Positions 8,050 through 16,922 of a stretch of DNA of 64,000 nt are shown one piece after another. Source of the DNA: Pseudophaeobacter profundi (GTDB taxonomy: Bacteria; Pseudomonadota; Alphaproteobacteria; Rhodobacterales; Rhodobacteraceae); NCBI RefSeq assembly GCF_029697505.1, contig NZ_JARJEF010000011.1:81433-145432 (forward strand), read 5' to 3'. Positions within the stretch are counted from its first letter, which is position 1; each line of letters starts with the position of its first letter. The notes beneath the pieces are model-generated. The model was given only the letters and a program-made list of their open reading frames with translations, was not told the origin of the DNA and did no database searches. The position numbers and the translations under genes were made by a program.

Positions 8050-8979
8050 ATGAGAGATGACGCAATCCATATCGAAAGCTTGCGCAAAACCTACAAGGGC
8101 GCCAAGGGCCAGCCGGAAAAGCAGGCCCTTAAGGGCATCGATCTGACCATTCCGCGCGGGTCTGTCTTTGGGCTTCTGGGGCCAAACGGGGCGGGAAAAT
8201 CTACCATGATCAATATCATGGCCGGGTTGGTGCGCAAATCTTCCGGGCGGGTGACGATCTGGGGCTTTGATCAGGATGCCAACCCGCGCCAAAGCCGCGC
8301 CGCCATTGGGGTGATGCCGCAAGAGTTGAACCTGGACCCGTTCTTCACCCCGCGCGGCGCGCTGGAGGTGCAGGCAGGCCTTTACGGCGTGCCAAAATCA
8401 GACCGGCGCAGCGATGAGATCCTTGCCATGGTGGGGCTGACCGACAAGGCCCATGCCTATGCCCGCACCCTGTCGGGCGGCATGCGTCGGCGGCTGCTCT
8501 TGGGCAAGGCGCTGGTGCATCATCCGCATATTCTGGTGTTGGATGAACCAACTGCCGGGGTGGATATTGAGCTGCGGCAAATGCTTTGGGCCAATATCCG
8601 CAAGCTGAACCAGCAGGGCATGACCATCATCCTGACCACCCATTACCTGGAAGAGGCCGAAGAGATGTGCGACGAGATCGCCATCATCGATCAGGGCAGC
8701 GTGGTGGCGCGCGACAGCACCGCCAACCTGCTGGGCCGTCTGGATGCCAAATCCATGATCGTGCAGCCCGCCAGCCCGGTCACGATCCTGCCGCAGGGGG
8801 CTGGCATCACCTCTGAACTGCGCGAAGACGGCGCGGTGGTGCTGCGCTACCACGGCAATGAAACCAGCGCCGAAGAGGTGCTGTCAGCCGTGCGCGCCGC
8901 CGAAATTTCCATCCGCGATGTCAAAACCGCCGAGGCCGATCTGGAAGATGTCTTCCTGTCTCTGACCAAATCGGGCTGA
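8050..8979 (+). CDS. ABC transporter ATP-binding protein (ABC-2 / drug-export type)
   Basis: A 309-residue ATPase of the CcmA/NodI type that normally drives an ABC-2 exporter. Motifs in order: Walker A GPNGAGKST (about residue 45), Q-loop MPQELNLDP, signature LSGGMRRRLLLGKAL, Walker B ILVLDEPTAGVD, and switch His in TTHYLEEAEEM. A C-terminal extension of about 80 residues follows, as usual in drug-export ATPases. The ATG at 8050 is preferred over 8020/8023 because the ABC domain begins just after it. No membrane partner lies on either side, so the permease must be elsewhere. Confidence 0.9.
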   Translation: MRDDAIHIESLRKTYKGAKGQPEKQALKGIDLTIPRGSVFGLLGPNGAGKSTMINIMAGLVRKSSGRVTIWGFDQDANPRQSRAAIGVMPQELNLDPFFTPRGALEVQAGLYGVPKSDRRSDEILAMVGLTDKAHAYARTLSGGMRRRLLLGKALVHHPHILVLDEPTAGVDIELRQMLWANIRKLNQQGMTIILTTHYLEEAEEMCDEIAIIDQGSVVARDSTANLLGRLDAKSMIVQPASPVTILPQGAGITSELREDGAVVLRYHGNETSAEEVLSAVRAAEISIRDVKTAEADLEDVFLSLTKSG

Positions 8980-9002
8980 GCTGACAGGCTGGCCCCTTGC
9001 TC

Positions 9003-9038
9003 CCCCTGCCCCTGCCCAGGCGCGCGCCGGGGCAGGGG
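9003..9038 (+). terminator. Hairpin after the ABC ATPase gene
   Basis: A 10-base perfect stem, CCCCTGCCCC (9003-9012) with GGGGCAGGGG (9029-9038), lies 23 bases after the stop. It lacks a clear T run, so it may be a weak terminator or a 3'-end stabiliser. Confidence 0.5.
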
Positions 9039-9181
9039 ATTGGCAATCGTTGTGAACAAAGTCTTGCACTGTTTAGCGGGCGAAACATTTGCCGCCGCGC
9101 GGAAGGTGGTTCACCCCGGCGGGGCAAGCGGGTAAAAGGCTGCAAACCTGTTGCAACACCGCCCTGATCCGGAGCCCTGAT

Positions 9182-10699
9182 ATGTCCACGCCCAAACCTG
9201 TTGTTCTGTGTATTCTTGATGGCTGGGGCAGTGCGGAACCCGGTGCCGCCAACGCGCCCTATCTGGCCAAGACCCCCACCTTTGATACGCTGATGGCCGC
9301 AGGGCCACAGGCGCGGCTGGTGACCCATGGGCCGGATGTTGGTTTGCCCAGTGGTCAGATGGGCAATTCCGAGGTGGGCCATACCAATATCGGTGCTGGC
9401 CGCGTGGTGGCGATGGATCTTGGCCAGATTGATCTGGCAATCGAAGATGGCTCTTTTGCACAGAACGCCGCCCTGTTGGATTTCATAGCTAGGCTCAAGA
9501 AAACCGGTGGTGCGGCGCATCTGATGGGGCTGGTGTCTGATGGCGGGGTTCACGGGCATATCAGGCATATTCTGGCGGCGATCCGTGTCCTCACCGACGC
9601 GGGCGTACCGGTCTGGCTGCATGCCATCACCGACGGGCGCGACGTGGCGCCGAAATCTGCCTATGGCTACTTTGAACAGCTGAAAGAGGCCCTGCCGCAG
9701 GGGGCCAGGATTGCCACGGTGACGGGGCGCTATTTTGCCATGGACCGCGACAACCGCTGGGAACGGGTGGGCGAAGCCTATGCCGCCATGATCAAGGGCG
9801 AGGGCCGTTCGGTGGCGGATGCCCATGATGCGGTGACCCATGCCTACAACCAGTCCGAAACGGATGAATTCATCGGCGCCAGTGTGATCCGCGGCTATGA
9901 TGGGGTGCAGGATGGCGACGGCTTCTTCTGCCTGAATTTCCGCGCCGACCGCGCCCGTGAAATTCTGCGCGCCATTGGCGAGCCGGGCTTTGCCGAATTT
10001 GACACCGGCCCGCGCCCCAAACTGGCAGCGCTGCTGGGCATGGTGGATTATTCTTCCGCGCATAACGCCTATATGACCACCGCCTACCCCAAGGCTGAAC
10101 TTGTCAATACGCTGGGCGAATGGGTTGCCAAACAGGGCAAGCGGCAGTTCCGCCTGGCGGAGACTGAAAAATATCCGCATGTGACCTTCTTCCTCAATGG
10201 CGGCAAGGAAGAACCAGAGCAGGGTGAAGACCGTGCCATGCCCCAATCCCCCAAGGTGGCGACCTATGATCTGCAACCAGAGATGAGCGCGCCAGAAGTG
10301 ACCGAGAAATTCGTTGAAGCCATCAACGCGGGGTATGACCTGATTGTCACCAATTACGCCAACCCCGATATGGTCGGCCATACCGGTGATATCCAGGCCG
10401 CGATCAAGGCCTGCGAGGCGGTGGATCAGGGGCTGGCCCAGGTGGTAGAGGCGCTTCGGCGCGTGGGTGGTGCCATGCTGGTCACCGCAGATCACGGCAA
10501 TTGCGAGGTCATGGTCGACCCGGAAACCGGCGGTGCCCATACCGCGCATACCACCAATCTGGTGCCACTTGTGTTGGTGGGTGGGCCAAAGGGCGCCGGG
10601 CTGCGCAACGGCCGCCTTGCCGATCTTGCCCCCACCCTGCTAGAGCTGATGAACCTGCCCAAGCCAGATGAGATGACGGGCGAAAGCCTGCTGACCTGA
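9182..10699 (+). CDS. gpmI: 2,3-bisphosphoglycerate-independent phosphoglycerate mutase
   Basis: A 505-residue Mn-dependent phosphoglycerate mutase interconverting 3- and 2-phosphoglycerate in glycolysis. It shows the N-terminal metal Asp in VVLCILDGWG, the phospho-serine loop GQMGNSEVGHTNIGAGR, FRADRAREILRAIG, YANPDMVGHTGD and VTADHGNCEVMVD, the metal ligands of the phosphatase-like domain. Length is normal. The start is ATG 9182 (MSTPKPVV); the frame upstream has no homologous sequence. An EnvC-like gene and ctpA follow on the same strand. A 14-base tandem duplication covers the stop codon. Confidence 0.97.
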   Translation: MSTPKPVVLCILDGWGSAEPGAANAPYLAKTPTFDTLMAAGPQARLVTHGPDVGLPSGQMGNSEVGHTNIGAGRVVAMDLGQIDLAIEDGSFAQNAALLDFIARLKKTGGAAHLMGLVSDGGVHGHIRHILAAIRVLTDAGVPVWLHAITDGRDVAPKSAYGYFEQLKEALPQGARIATVTGRYFAMDRDNRWERVGEAYAAMIKGEGRSVADAHDAVTHAYNQSETDEFIGASVIRGYDGVQDGDGFFCLNFRADRAREILRAIGEPGFAEFDTGPRPKLAALLGMVDYSSAHNAYMTTAYPKAELVNTLGEWVAKQGKRQFRLAETEKYPHVTFFLNGGKEEPEQGEDRAMPQSPKVATYDLQPEMSAPEVTEKFVEAINAGYDLIVTNYANPDMVGHTGDIQAAIKACEAVDQGLAQVVEALRRVGGAMLVTADHGNCEVMVDPETGGAHTAHTTNLVPLVLVGGPKGAGLRNGRLADLAPTLLELMNLPKPDEMTGESLLT

Positions 10700-10717
10700 C
10701 AAAGCTGACCTGACAAA
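10690..10717 (+). repeat. 14-base tandem duplication across the gpmI stop
   Basis: GCTGACCTGACAAA occurs twice head to tail (10690-10703 and 10704-10717), spanning the last two codons and stop of gpmI and the first bases of the spacer before the EnvC-like gene. Confidence 0.85.
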
Positions 10718-10741
10718 ACAGACCAAGAAGATCTGAACCAC

Positions 10742-11920
10742 ATGATGACACGCGCCGCTGGGCTGCTTTTCCTTGCACTGATCACCCTTGCCGCACCGCT
10801 GCAGGGTTTGCAGGGGGCTGCCCGCGCGGCCGAGACGCCACCGGCCCCGGCAGAGGCCGCACGACAGGCCGCGCGCCAGCTGGAGGCGGCAACCGTCGCA
10901 CTGGAGGCGGCAGACAGCGCGCGCGACCGGGTCAAGGCGTTGACGGAAACCCTGCACGCCTATGAGGCCGGGCTGGGTGCCATGCGCGAAGGTCTGCGGC
11001 GGGTTGCGCGGCGCGAAAGCCAGCTTGTGGCGCAGCTGAAATCCCGCGAAGACGAGGTGGCCGAGCTGCTGGGCATCCTGCAAACCATCGAAACTTCGGC
11101 ACCGCCGGTGCTGATGCTGCACCCTTCGGGGCCTTTGGGCGCGGCGCGGTCGGCCATGATGGTCGCCGAGGTGACACCGGGTCTTTATGCCCGCGCCGAG
11201 GCCCTGCGCCAGGACCTGGAAGAGGTACAGACCCTGCGCATTCTGCAACAGAGCGCGGCCGACACCCTGCAAGAGGGGCTGGCCGGGGTGCAAGAGGCGC
11301 GCACGGCGCTGTCGACCGCCATTTCCGATCGCACCGACCTGCCGATGCGCTTTACCGAAAATGGGGTGCGCACCGCGATCCTGATTTCCTCGACGGAAAC
11401 GCTGACCGGCTTTGCCAGCGGGCTGGCCGAGGTGGCGGGCGGTGCGGATAAGATCACCCCGCTATCAGTGGATATCAGCGCCCAGCGGGGCAGCCTTGCG
11501 CTGCCGGTCGAAGGTCTGCTGCTGCGCCACTTTGGGGCGCGGGATGCCGCCGGCATTGCCCGCCCGGGGGTGCTGATTGCCGCGCGCCCGCGCGCCTTGG
11601 TCAGTTCTCCGACGGCGGCGACGATCCGCTATCGTGGCCCGCTGCTGGATCTGGGCAATGTGGTGATCCTGGAACCGCAGCCCGATACGCTTTTTATTCT
11701 CTCGGGTCTGGAAGAGGTTTTTGGCATCGCCGGGCAGGTCATTCCCGCAGGCACTCCGGTGGGCCTGATGGGGGGCAGCCCGCCCCAGGCTGGTGCCATT
11801 TTGTCACGTAGTGGTGAAGGGGGTGGAACTGACCGGACAGAAACGCTCTATATAGAAGTTAGAATGGACAACAGTCCGGTGGATCCAGAAACATGGTTCC
11901 AAATCGGAAAAGGTGGATAA
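10742..11920 (+). CDS. EnvC-like murein hydrolase activator (degenerate M23/LytM domain)
   Basis: A 392-residue periplasmic protein. A signal peptide occupies residues 1-29 (hydrophobic AGLLFLALITLAAPL, cut near ARA-AE). A long coiled coil follows (about 30-200, rich in Ala, Glu, Arg), then a C-terminal LytM-fold domain (about 255-390) with RYRGPLLDLGNVVILEPQP and FGIAGQVIPAGTPVGLMGG. The catalytic His residues of M23 peptidases are missing, as in EnvC, which activates amidases rather than cutting murein itself. It sits between gpmI and ctpA, 6 bases before ctpA, suggesting an operon. The gpmI-envC-ctpA order is familiar in proteobacteria. Confidence 0.88.
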   Translation: MMTRAAGLLFLALITLAAPLQGLQGAARAAETPPAPAEAARQAARQLEAATVALEAADSARDRVKALTETLHAYEAGLGAMREGLRRVARRESQLVAQLKSREDEVAELLGILQTIETSAPPVLMLHPSGPLGAARSAMMVAEVTPGLYARAEALRQDLEEVQTLRILQQSAADTLQEGLAGVQEARTALSTAISDRTDLPMRFTENGVRTAILISSTETLTGFASGLAEVAGGADKITPLSVDISAQRGSLALPVEGLLLRHFGARDAAGIARPGVLIAARPRALVSSPTAATIRYRGPLLDLGNVVILEPQPDTLFILSGLEEVFGIAGQVIPAGTPVGLMGGSPPQAGAILSRSGEGGGTDRTETLYIEVRMDNSPVDPETWFQIGKGG

Positions 11921-11926
11921 GGTTTC

Positions 11927-13264
11927 ATGAAAAAATTTGTCATGGCGGCTCTTGGCGGTACACTGGCCGGGATCGTTGCAACAACCTATGTGGCCGGGCC
12001 CCTGCTGGCGCAGGAGGCAAGCCGCGAGGCGACGGTCTATGAACAGCTGGATCTGTTTGGTGACATTTTTGAGCGTATTCGCGCGCAATATGTCGAAGAA
12101 GTCGATGAGAAAGAGCTGATCGAGGCGGCGATTGGCGGCATGCTGTCCTCACTGGATCCGCATTCCAGCTATCTGTCGCCAGAGGATGCCGCCAGTATGC
12201 GGGTGCAGACCCGTGGCGAATTTGGCGGCCTTGGCATCGAGGTGACCCAGGAAGAGGGCTTTGTCAAAGTTGTCTCCCCGATTGATGGCACCCCGGCAGA
12301 CGAGGCCGGTATGGAAGCGGGCGATTTCATCACCCATGTGGATGGCGAAAGCGTGCTGGGCCTGGGCCTGGACGAAGCCGTCGATCTGATGCGCGGCCCT
12401 GTCGGATCTGAAATCATCATCACCGTGGTGCGCGAAGGCGAAGGCGAGCCCTTCGATGTTTCGATCATCCGCGACACCATCAAGCTGACAGCCGTGCGGG
12501 CCCGTACCGAAGGCGACACCGTGGTGCTGCGCATCACCACCTTCAACGACCAGACCACCCCCAATCTTGAGGCCGGTTTGCAAGAGCAGGTCGAAGCGGC
12601 CGGCGGCATGGATAATGTCAACGGCATCGTGCTGGATCTGCGCAACAACCCCGGCGGGCTGTTGACCGAAGCAATCAGCGTTGCTGACAGCTTCCTCGAC
12701 AGTGGCGAGATTGTCTCTACCCGTGGTCGTGACCCGGAAGACGGTGAACGCTTTAACGCGGTGCCCGGTGATTTGTCGAATGGCAAACCCATCGTGGTGC
12801 TGATCAATGGTGGCTCTGCCTCGGCCTCTGAAATTGTCGCCGGTGCGCTGCAGGATCATCGGCGCGCTATCGTTGTTGGTACCAAGAGCTTTGGCAAAGG
12901 CTCGGTGCAGACGGTGATGCCACTGCGCGGCGATGGCGCCATGCGTCTGACCACTGCGCGCTACTACACGCCGTCGGGCCGTTCCATTCAGGCCCTGGGC
13001 GTGTCACCTGACATCGTGGTGCAGCAGCCCCGTCGCTCGGCCGAACCCGAGGACGAGGAAGAAAGCCTGGCGCGCCGGTCTCGTAGCGAGGTGGATCTGC
13101 GCGGCAGTCTCAACAATGACAGCCTGACCGAGGATGAAATTCGCCAGATCAAGGCAGATCGTGCCAAGGCGGAAAAGGCGGCGGAATTGCGCGAGCAGGA
13201 CTATCAGCTGGCCTATGCCATCGACATCCTCAAAGGGCTTGTCGCCCTGGGACCAAAGCCATAA
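11927..13264 (+). CDS. ctpA: S41 family C-terminal processing peptidase
   Basis: A 445-residue periplasmic serine protease of the CtpA/Prc type. The N-terminal signal (about residues 1-27) is followed by the family N domain (EQLDLFGDIFERIRAQYVEEV), a PDZ domain (about 85-175, with GGLGIEV and VSPIDGTPADEAGMEAGD), and the S41 catalytic core with LDLRNNPGGLL, the Ser in GGSASASEIVAGAL and the Lys in GTKSFGKGSVQT. The catalytic Ser/Lys pair is intact. It begins 6 bases after the EnvC-like gene, so substrate processing at the envelope may be coordinated with amidase activation. Confidence 0.95.
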   Translation: MKKFVMAALGGTLAGIVATTYVAGPLLAQEASREATVYEQLDLFGDIFERIRAQYVEEVDEKELIEAAIGGMLSSLDPHSSYLSPEDAASMRVQTRGEFGGLGIEVTQEEGFVKVVSPIDGTPADEAGMEAGDFITHVDGESVLGLGLDEAVDLMRGPVGSEIIITVVREGEGEPFDVSIIRDTIKLTAVRARTEGDTVVLRITTFNDQTTPNLEAGLQEQVEAAGGMDNVNGIVLDLRNNPGGLLTEAISVADSFLDSGEIVSTRGRDPEDGERFNAVPGDLSNGKPIVVLINGGSASASEIVAGALQDHRRAIVVGTKSFGKGSVQTVMPLRGDGAMRLTTARYYTPSGRSIQALGVSPDIVVQQPRRSAEPEDEEESLARRSRSEVDLRGSLNNDSLTEDEIRQIKADRAKAEKAAELREQDYQLAYAIDILKGLVALGPKP

Positions 13265-13331
13265 CTGCCAAGGTGTTTTTCATCACCTGTTCAGGGGGGA
13301 ACTCCCTGAATTTGCACTGCGCAACACCCAA

Positions 13332-13360
13332 GGCCGCCCCTCACGGGGGCGGTCTTTTCT
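13332..13360 (+). terminator. Rho-independent terminator after ctpA
   Basis: A GC stem (GGCCGCCCC / GGGGGCGGTC) with a short TCAC-type loop is followed by TCTTTTCT, about 70 bases after the ctpA stop. It has the standard intrinsic terminator form. Confidence 0.8.
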
Positions 13361-13453
13361 GCCCTGTTGCGCTGAAACAGAGACTTTGCCCCGGTTTTGG
13401 TCTATGACCAAGAGCGCACCGCCCTGTGCGGCCCCCCTTGAAAGCCCGTGCCT

Positions 13454-14542
13454 ATGACACCAACCGACGATCCGATTGACGCACCAGCCGGTGCCACCCC
13501 AGCCGCCTCTGCCACAGGGCTGAGCCCGCTGGAAAAGCTGGGCTGGCAGCCGTTTTTTGCGGATCAGGTGGTGGATGAGGATCTGCAGGCAACCCCGCCG
13601 GCGCGCGTTGTCGAGGCCCATCGCAGTGGGCTGCGGGTGCGGGGGGATGGCATTGATCAGCTGGTGCCGCCCAAGCTGGCCGCCACCGTGGGCGACTGGG
13701 TGTTGCTGGATCGGGTGCTGCCGACCTCTAGCCGGGTGCTGGAGCGCAAGAGCCTGTTCAAGCGCCGCGCGCCGGGCCATGATCGCAGCCTGCAGCTGAT
13801 TGCTGCCAATACTGACACGAGCTTCATTGTTTCCTCGTGTAATCCGGATTTCAATCTGGCCCGGCTGGAACGCTATCTGGCGCTTGCCTTTGGCGCGGGC
13901 GTAGACCCGGTGATCCTGCTGACCAAGCCGGACCTCTGCGACGACCCGACGCCCTATGTGACCCAGGCAGAAGCCATCTCGGAGCGGGTGCCTGTGGTGC
14001 TGCTGAACGCCAAGAGCGCAGAGGCCAAGGCGCAACTGGCCCCCTGGTGTAAACCTGGCGAAACGCTGGTGTTTCTTGGGTCCTCCGGGGTGGGGAAATC
14101 AACCCTAGTCAACGCGCTGTTTGGCAAGGAAACGGCCGAGACCGCCGCGATCCGCGAAGATGACGCGCGTGGCCGCCACACCACCCGGCACCGCCACATG
14201 CGGTTTCTGCCCAATGGCTGCGCGGTGATGGATACGCCCGGCATGCGTGAATTGCAGATGGCCGAGGCCGAAAGCGGCATTGCCGATCTGTTTGAGGATC
14301 TGACGGAACTGGCCAGCCAGTGCAAATTTCGCAATTGCAAACATCAAAGCGAGCCGGGCTGCGCCCTGACCGCCGCCTTGGCAGAGGGCACCATCACCCA
14401 GGCGCGACTGGAACGCTGGAACAAGCTGGCGGCAGAGGATTTGTTCAACACCGCCTCGCTGGCAGAGCGCAAGGGCAGCGACAAGGCGCTGCACAAAACC
14501 ATTCGCGCGGTTCAGAAACGCAACAAGAAGTCACGCCGCTAG
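13454..14542 (+). CDS. rsgA: Ribosome small subunit-dependent GTPase A
   Basis: A protein of about 362 residues of the circularly permuted GTPase family that checks 30S subunit maturation. An OB-fold-like N-terminal domain (about 40-110) is followed by G4 (LLTKPDL), G1 (FLGSSGVGKSTLVNALFG), G2 region (GRHTTRHRHMRFL) and G3 (MDTPGMRE). The C-terminal zinc knuckle is seen as QCKFRNCKHQSEPGC. The permuted order G4-G1-G3 and the zinc site identify RsgA. ATG 13454 is chosen; a GTG two codons upstream is an alternative. The N terminus has about 20 Pro/Ala/Asp-rich extra residues. Confidence 0.95.
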   Translation: MTPTDDPIDAPAGATPAASATGLSPLEKLGWQPFFADQVVDEDLQATPPARVVEAHRSGLRVRGDGIDQLVPPKLAATVGDWVLLDRVLPTSSRVLERKSLFKRRAPGHDRSLQLIAANTDTSFIVSSCNPDFNLARLERYLALAFGAGVDPVILLTKPDLCDDPTPYVTQAEAISERVPVVLLNAKSAEAKAQLAPWCKPGETLVFLGSSGVGKSTLVNALFGKETAETAAIREDDARGRHTTRHRHMRFLPNGCAVMDTPGMRELQMAEAESGIADLFEDLTELASQCKFRNCKHQSEPGCALTAALAEGTITQARLERWNKLAAEDLFNTASLAERKGSDKALHKTIRAVQKRNKKSRR

Positions 14543-14610
14543 GGGGTGTTTTTGACATTAACGCCCGGAAATCGGCGCCACGCCTTGCCGGGATTGGCTA
14601 GGCTGGCCCC

Positions 14611-15675
14611 ATGATGTTTGACCTGCCTGATTCCCAGACGCTCTATACAGCGCTTTGTGCCCGCGATCCCGCCTATGAAGGGCGCGCCTATGTGGGCGTG
14701 TCTTCTACCGGGATTTTTTGTCGCCTGACCTGCCCGGCGCGGAACCCCAAGTTTGAAAACTGTCAGTTCTTTGCCAGCCCCGGTGCCTGTATCGAGGCGG
14801 GGTTTCGCGCTTGCAAACGCTGCAAGCCGCTGAAGGCTGCCGCCGGTGATGACCCGTTGGTGCAACCCCTGATCGACGCGCTGGAGGCACGCCCGACCCA
14901 TCGCTGGCGCGAGGGGGATCTGGTGGCATTGGGGCATGATCCCTCTACCGTGCGGCGGGCCTTCAAGCGCCATTTCGGCATGACCTTTCTGGAAATGGCC
15001 CGGCAGCGTCGGCTGCGGGAAGGCTTTACCGCGCTTTCTGCCGGGGCGCCGGTGATTGCGGCGCAGATTGATGCGGGCTTTGACAGCCCTTCGGCCTTTC
15101 GTGCTGCCTTTGCCCGGTTGGTGGGGATGGCGCCGGGGGCGTTTCGCCGTGATGCATTGCTGCTGGCGGATTGGATCGACACGCCGCTGGGGGCGATGAT
15201 CGCCATCAGTTGTCCGCACCGGCTGCATTTGCTGGAATTTGCCGACCGCAAGGCGCTGCCGCGTGAAATGATCCGGCTGCAAAAGGCGCAGCCCGGTGGC
15301 GTTGGCTTTGGTCGCCCACCGCCAACCCAGCAGATCGCGGCAGAGCTGGCGCGCTATTTCGCCGGAGAGGTCGCCCGGTTTCAGACGCCGCTGGCGCTGC
15401 ATGGCACGGCCTTTGAACAAGAGGTCTGGCGCCATCTGTTGCAGATCCCCGCGGGCGAGACCCGCAGCTATTCGCAGATCGCCCGCGATCTGGGGCGCGC
15501 CAGCGCGACACGGGCGGTGGCGCGGGCCAATGGCAGCAACCAGATTGCCGTGGTGATCCCCTGTCATCGGGTGTTGGCGGCAGATGGCAGCCTGACCGGC
15601 TATGGCGGTGGGCTGTGGCGCAAACAGCGTCTGATCGAGATAGAGACCGGATTTCGCAGCCGCCTGATGGCCTGA
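14611..15675 (+). CDS. ada: Bifunctional transcriptional regulator / O6-methylguanine-DNA methyltransferase Ada
   Basis: A 354-residue three-domain Ada protein that repairs alkylated DNA and switches on the adaptive response. The N-terminal zinc/phosphotriester domain has GIFCRLTCPARNPKFENC and GFRACKRCKP, giving the four Cys ligands that include the methyl acceptor. The AraC-type HTH domain (about 95-180) has FKRHFGMTFLEMARQRRLREG and GFDSPSAFRAAFARLVGMAP. The C-terminal methyltransferase has the acceptor Cys in IPCHRVLAADGSLTGYGGG. All three parts look functional. It is monocistronic. Either of two adjacent ATGs (14611, 14614) could start it. Confidence 0.95.
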   Translation: MMFDLPDSQTLYTALCARDPAYEGRAYVGVSSTGIFCRLTCPARNPKFENCQFFASPGACIEAGFRACKRCKPLKAAAGDDPLVQPLIDALEARPTHRWREGDLVALGHDPSTVRRAFKRHFGMTFLEMARQRRLREGFTALSAGAPVIAAQIDAGFDSPSAFRAAFARLVGMAPGAFRRDALLLADWIDTPLGAMIAISCPHRLHLLEFADRKALPREMIRLQKAQPGGVGFGRPPPTQQIAAELARYFAGEVARFQTPLALHGTAFEQEVWRHLLQIPAGETRSYSQIARDLGRASATRAVARANGSNQIAVVIPCHRVLAADGSLTGYGGGLWRKQRLIEIETGFRSRLMA

Positions 15676-15690
15676 CCGGCCCTGTTGTGC

Positions 15691-16071
15691 CTAGGTGGTT
15701 TCCAGACAGTGGCGGCGAAAGGCCCGTTTCAGCATGTCAAGCTCGGCGCGCAGCAGCTCGATTTCGGCGCGCATATCATCCACGGCTGCCTCGCCTGCGA
15801 TCAGGGAAAAGCTGTCCAGCTTCTGCCCGCCGCTGCCGCCTTCGGCGATGACAAAGGTCTGCACCCCATCGGCAATGGCCGTTGCCGGAATGGTGATGTG
15901 CAGGTTCCATTCAGCATCGGTACTGCCTTCGCTGATCACCACCCCGTCGAGCGGGCGATCCTGAAACAGGACCTGGATATCGGGCGGCAGGCCAGTGTCG
16001 TTGGCGCCGGTGATCACGCCTTCCCAGGTGCCATTGCGAAAGCGGATCTTGGTAACGGTGAGCTTGCTCAT
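15691..16071 (-). CDS. Hypothetical protein, Rhodobacteraceae-type
   Basis: A 126-residue soluble protein I do not recognise as a named family. Residues 1-90 look beta-rich (TVTKIRFRNGTWEGVI, then EWNLHITIPATAIADGVQTF), and residues 95-120 form a charged helix (DDMRAEIELLRAELDMLKRAF), probably a short coiled coil for oligomerisation. It starts 11 bases after the stop of the DUF6478-like gene on the same strand, so the two probably form an operon. No catalytic motif is evident. Confidence 0.75.
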   Translation of the reverse strand: MSKLTVTKIRFRNGTWEGVITGANDTGLPPDIQVLFQDRPLDGVVISEGSTDAEWNLHITIPATAIADGVQTFVIAEGGSGGQKLDSFSLIAGEAAVDDMRAEIELLRAELDMLKRAFRRHCLETT

Positions 16072-16082
16072 CTTTCGGGGCC

Positions 16083-16844
16083 TCAGATATTGGCGCGACG
16101 ATAGCGCGCAAAGGTCAGATCGCGGAGTATCACCTGGTTCATGTCCGGCGCTTCAAAGATAAGATCCAGCCAGATCCGCTCGATGCGCTTTTCGTTCAGG
16201 GTGGAATAGGCGAGGTCATATTCGACGGTGACGTTTTTTTCACCCAGGGGCAATTCGCGCACCAGCTGTTCGGTATTGGGCCCATGGCGAATGTTCAGCC
16301 GGGCAAAGATCTCCAGCGGCTTTTCGCTCTCCAGGATCGTGTCGACGCGGATCAGGTGGTGCCGGGCAAGGTTGGTACAGGCTTCGGGCGGCAGATCCAC
16401 CACCAGCGACAGGAAAGAGCCGTCAAACTTGAACACATCCATGCGCAGGCCAAAAGGTGCCAGATCTTCTTCGCGGCTGTTGCGTAGCTGGCGCAGGGTC
16501 AGTTCGGAAATGCTGCAATCATGGAACAGGCTGACCTCATCGCTGAGCCTGGATTTCGACGGCACCGAAGACAGCCCCGGAGTAGGCAGCGGCCCGCGCC
16601 AGAGCTCTGGTCGCCAGGACCAATCGGTGCCATGCGGGCGGGGAAAGGCGGAAGTTCCGATCTGCGGCAAGGCCAGGCGTCCGTCTGCGATATGGATCAG
16701 CCGGTCCAGCTGGCCATGCAGGGCGCGCGCCTGATTGCGCTGCTGGCGCAGCTGCGGCAGCGCCATGGTTGCGGCCTGCGCCACTTCGCGCCGCCAGCGG
16801 CGCAGCGCCAGCCGGTGAAACACCCTGTTCAATAAACCGCCCAT
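16083..16844 (-). CDS. DUF6478 family protein
   Basis: A 253-residue protein matching a family (DUF6478) that I associate with Rhodobacteraceae, function unknown. The N terminus is basic and helical (RWRREVAQAATMALPQLRQQ), then a Trp/Pro-rich stretch (TDWSWRPELWRGPLP), then a beta-rich C-terminal domain with FDGSFLSLVVDLPPEAC and RIERIWLDLIFEAPDMNQ. There is no signal peptide or transmembrane helix. It is the first gene of a probable two-gene operon with the small protein downstream. The assignment rests on pattern memory. Confidence 0.75.
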   Translation of the reverse strand: MGGLLNRVFHRLALRRWRREVAQAATMALPQLRQQRNQARALHGQLDRLIHIADGRLALPQIGTSAFPRPHGTDWSWRPELWRGPLPTPGLSSVPSKSRLSDEVSLFHDCSISELTLRQLRNSREEDLAPFGLRMDVFKFDGSFLSLVVDLPPEACTNLARHHLIRVDTILESEKPLEIFARLNIRHGPNTEQLVRELPLGEKNVTVEYDLAYSTLNEKRIERIWLDLIFEAPDMNQVILRDLTFARYRRANI

Positions 16845-16922
16845 ATCGCCTGTCGCTACCTTTGATTGCCCGCCAGCCTGTGCGGGTGCCTGTCCCCAGA
16901 TCGGGATCTTTGTTCTGGCCTG

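Noticed and set aside
8921-10549. A 542-codon frame antisense to gpmI
   Set aside because: gpmI is unambiguous on the plus strand with all metal ligands.
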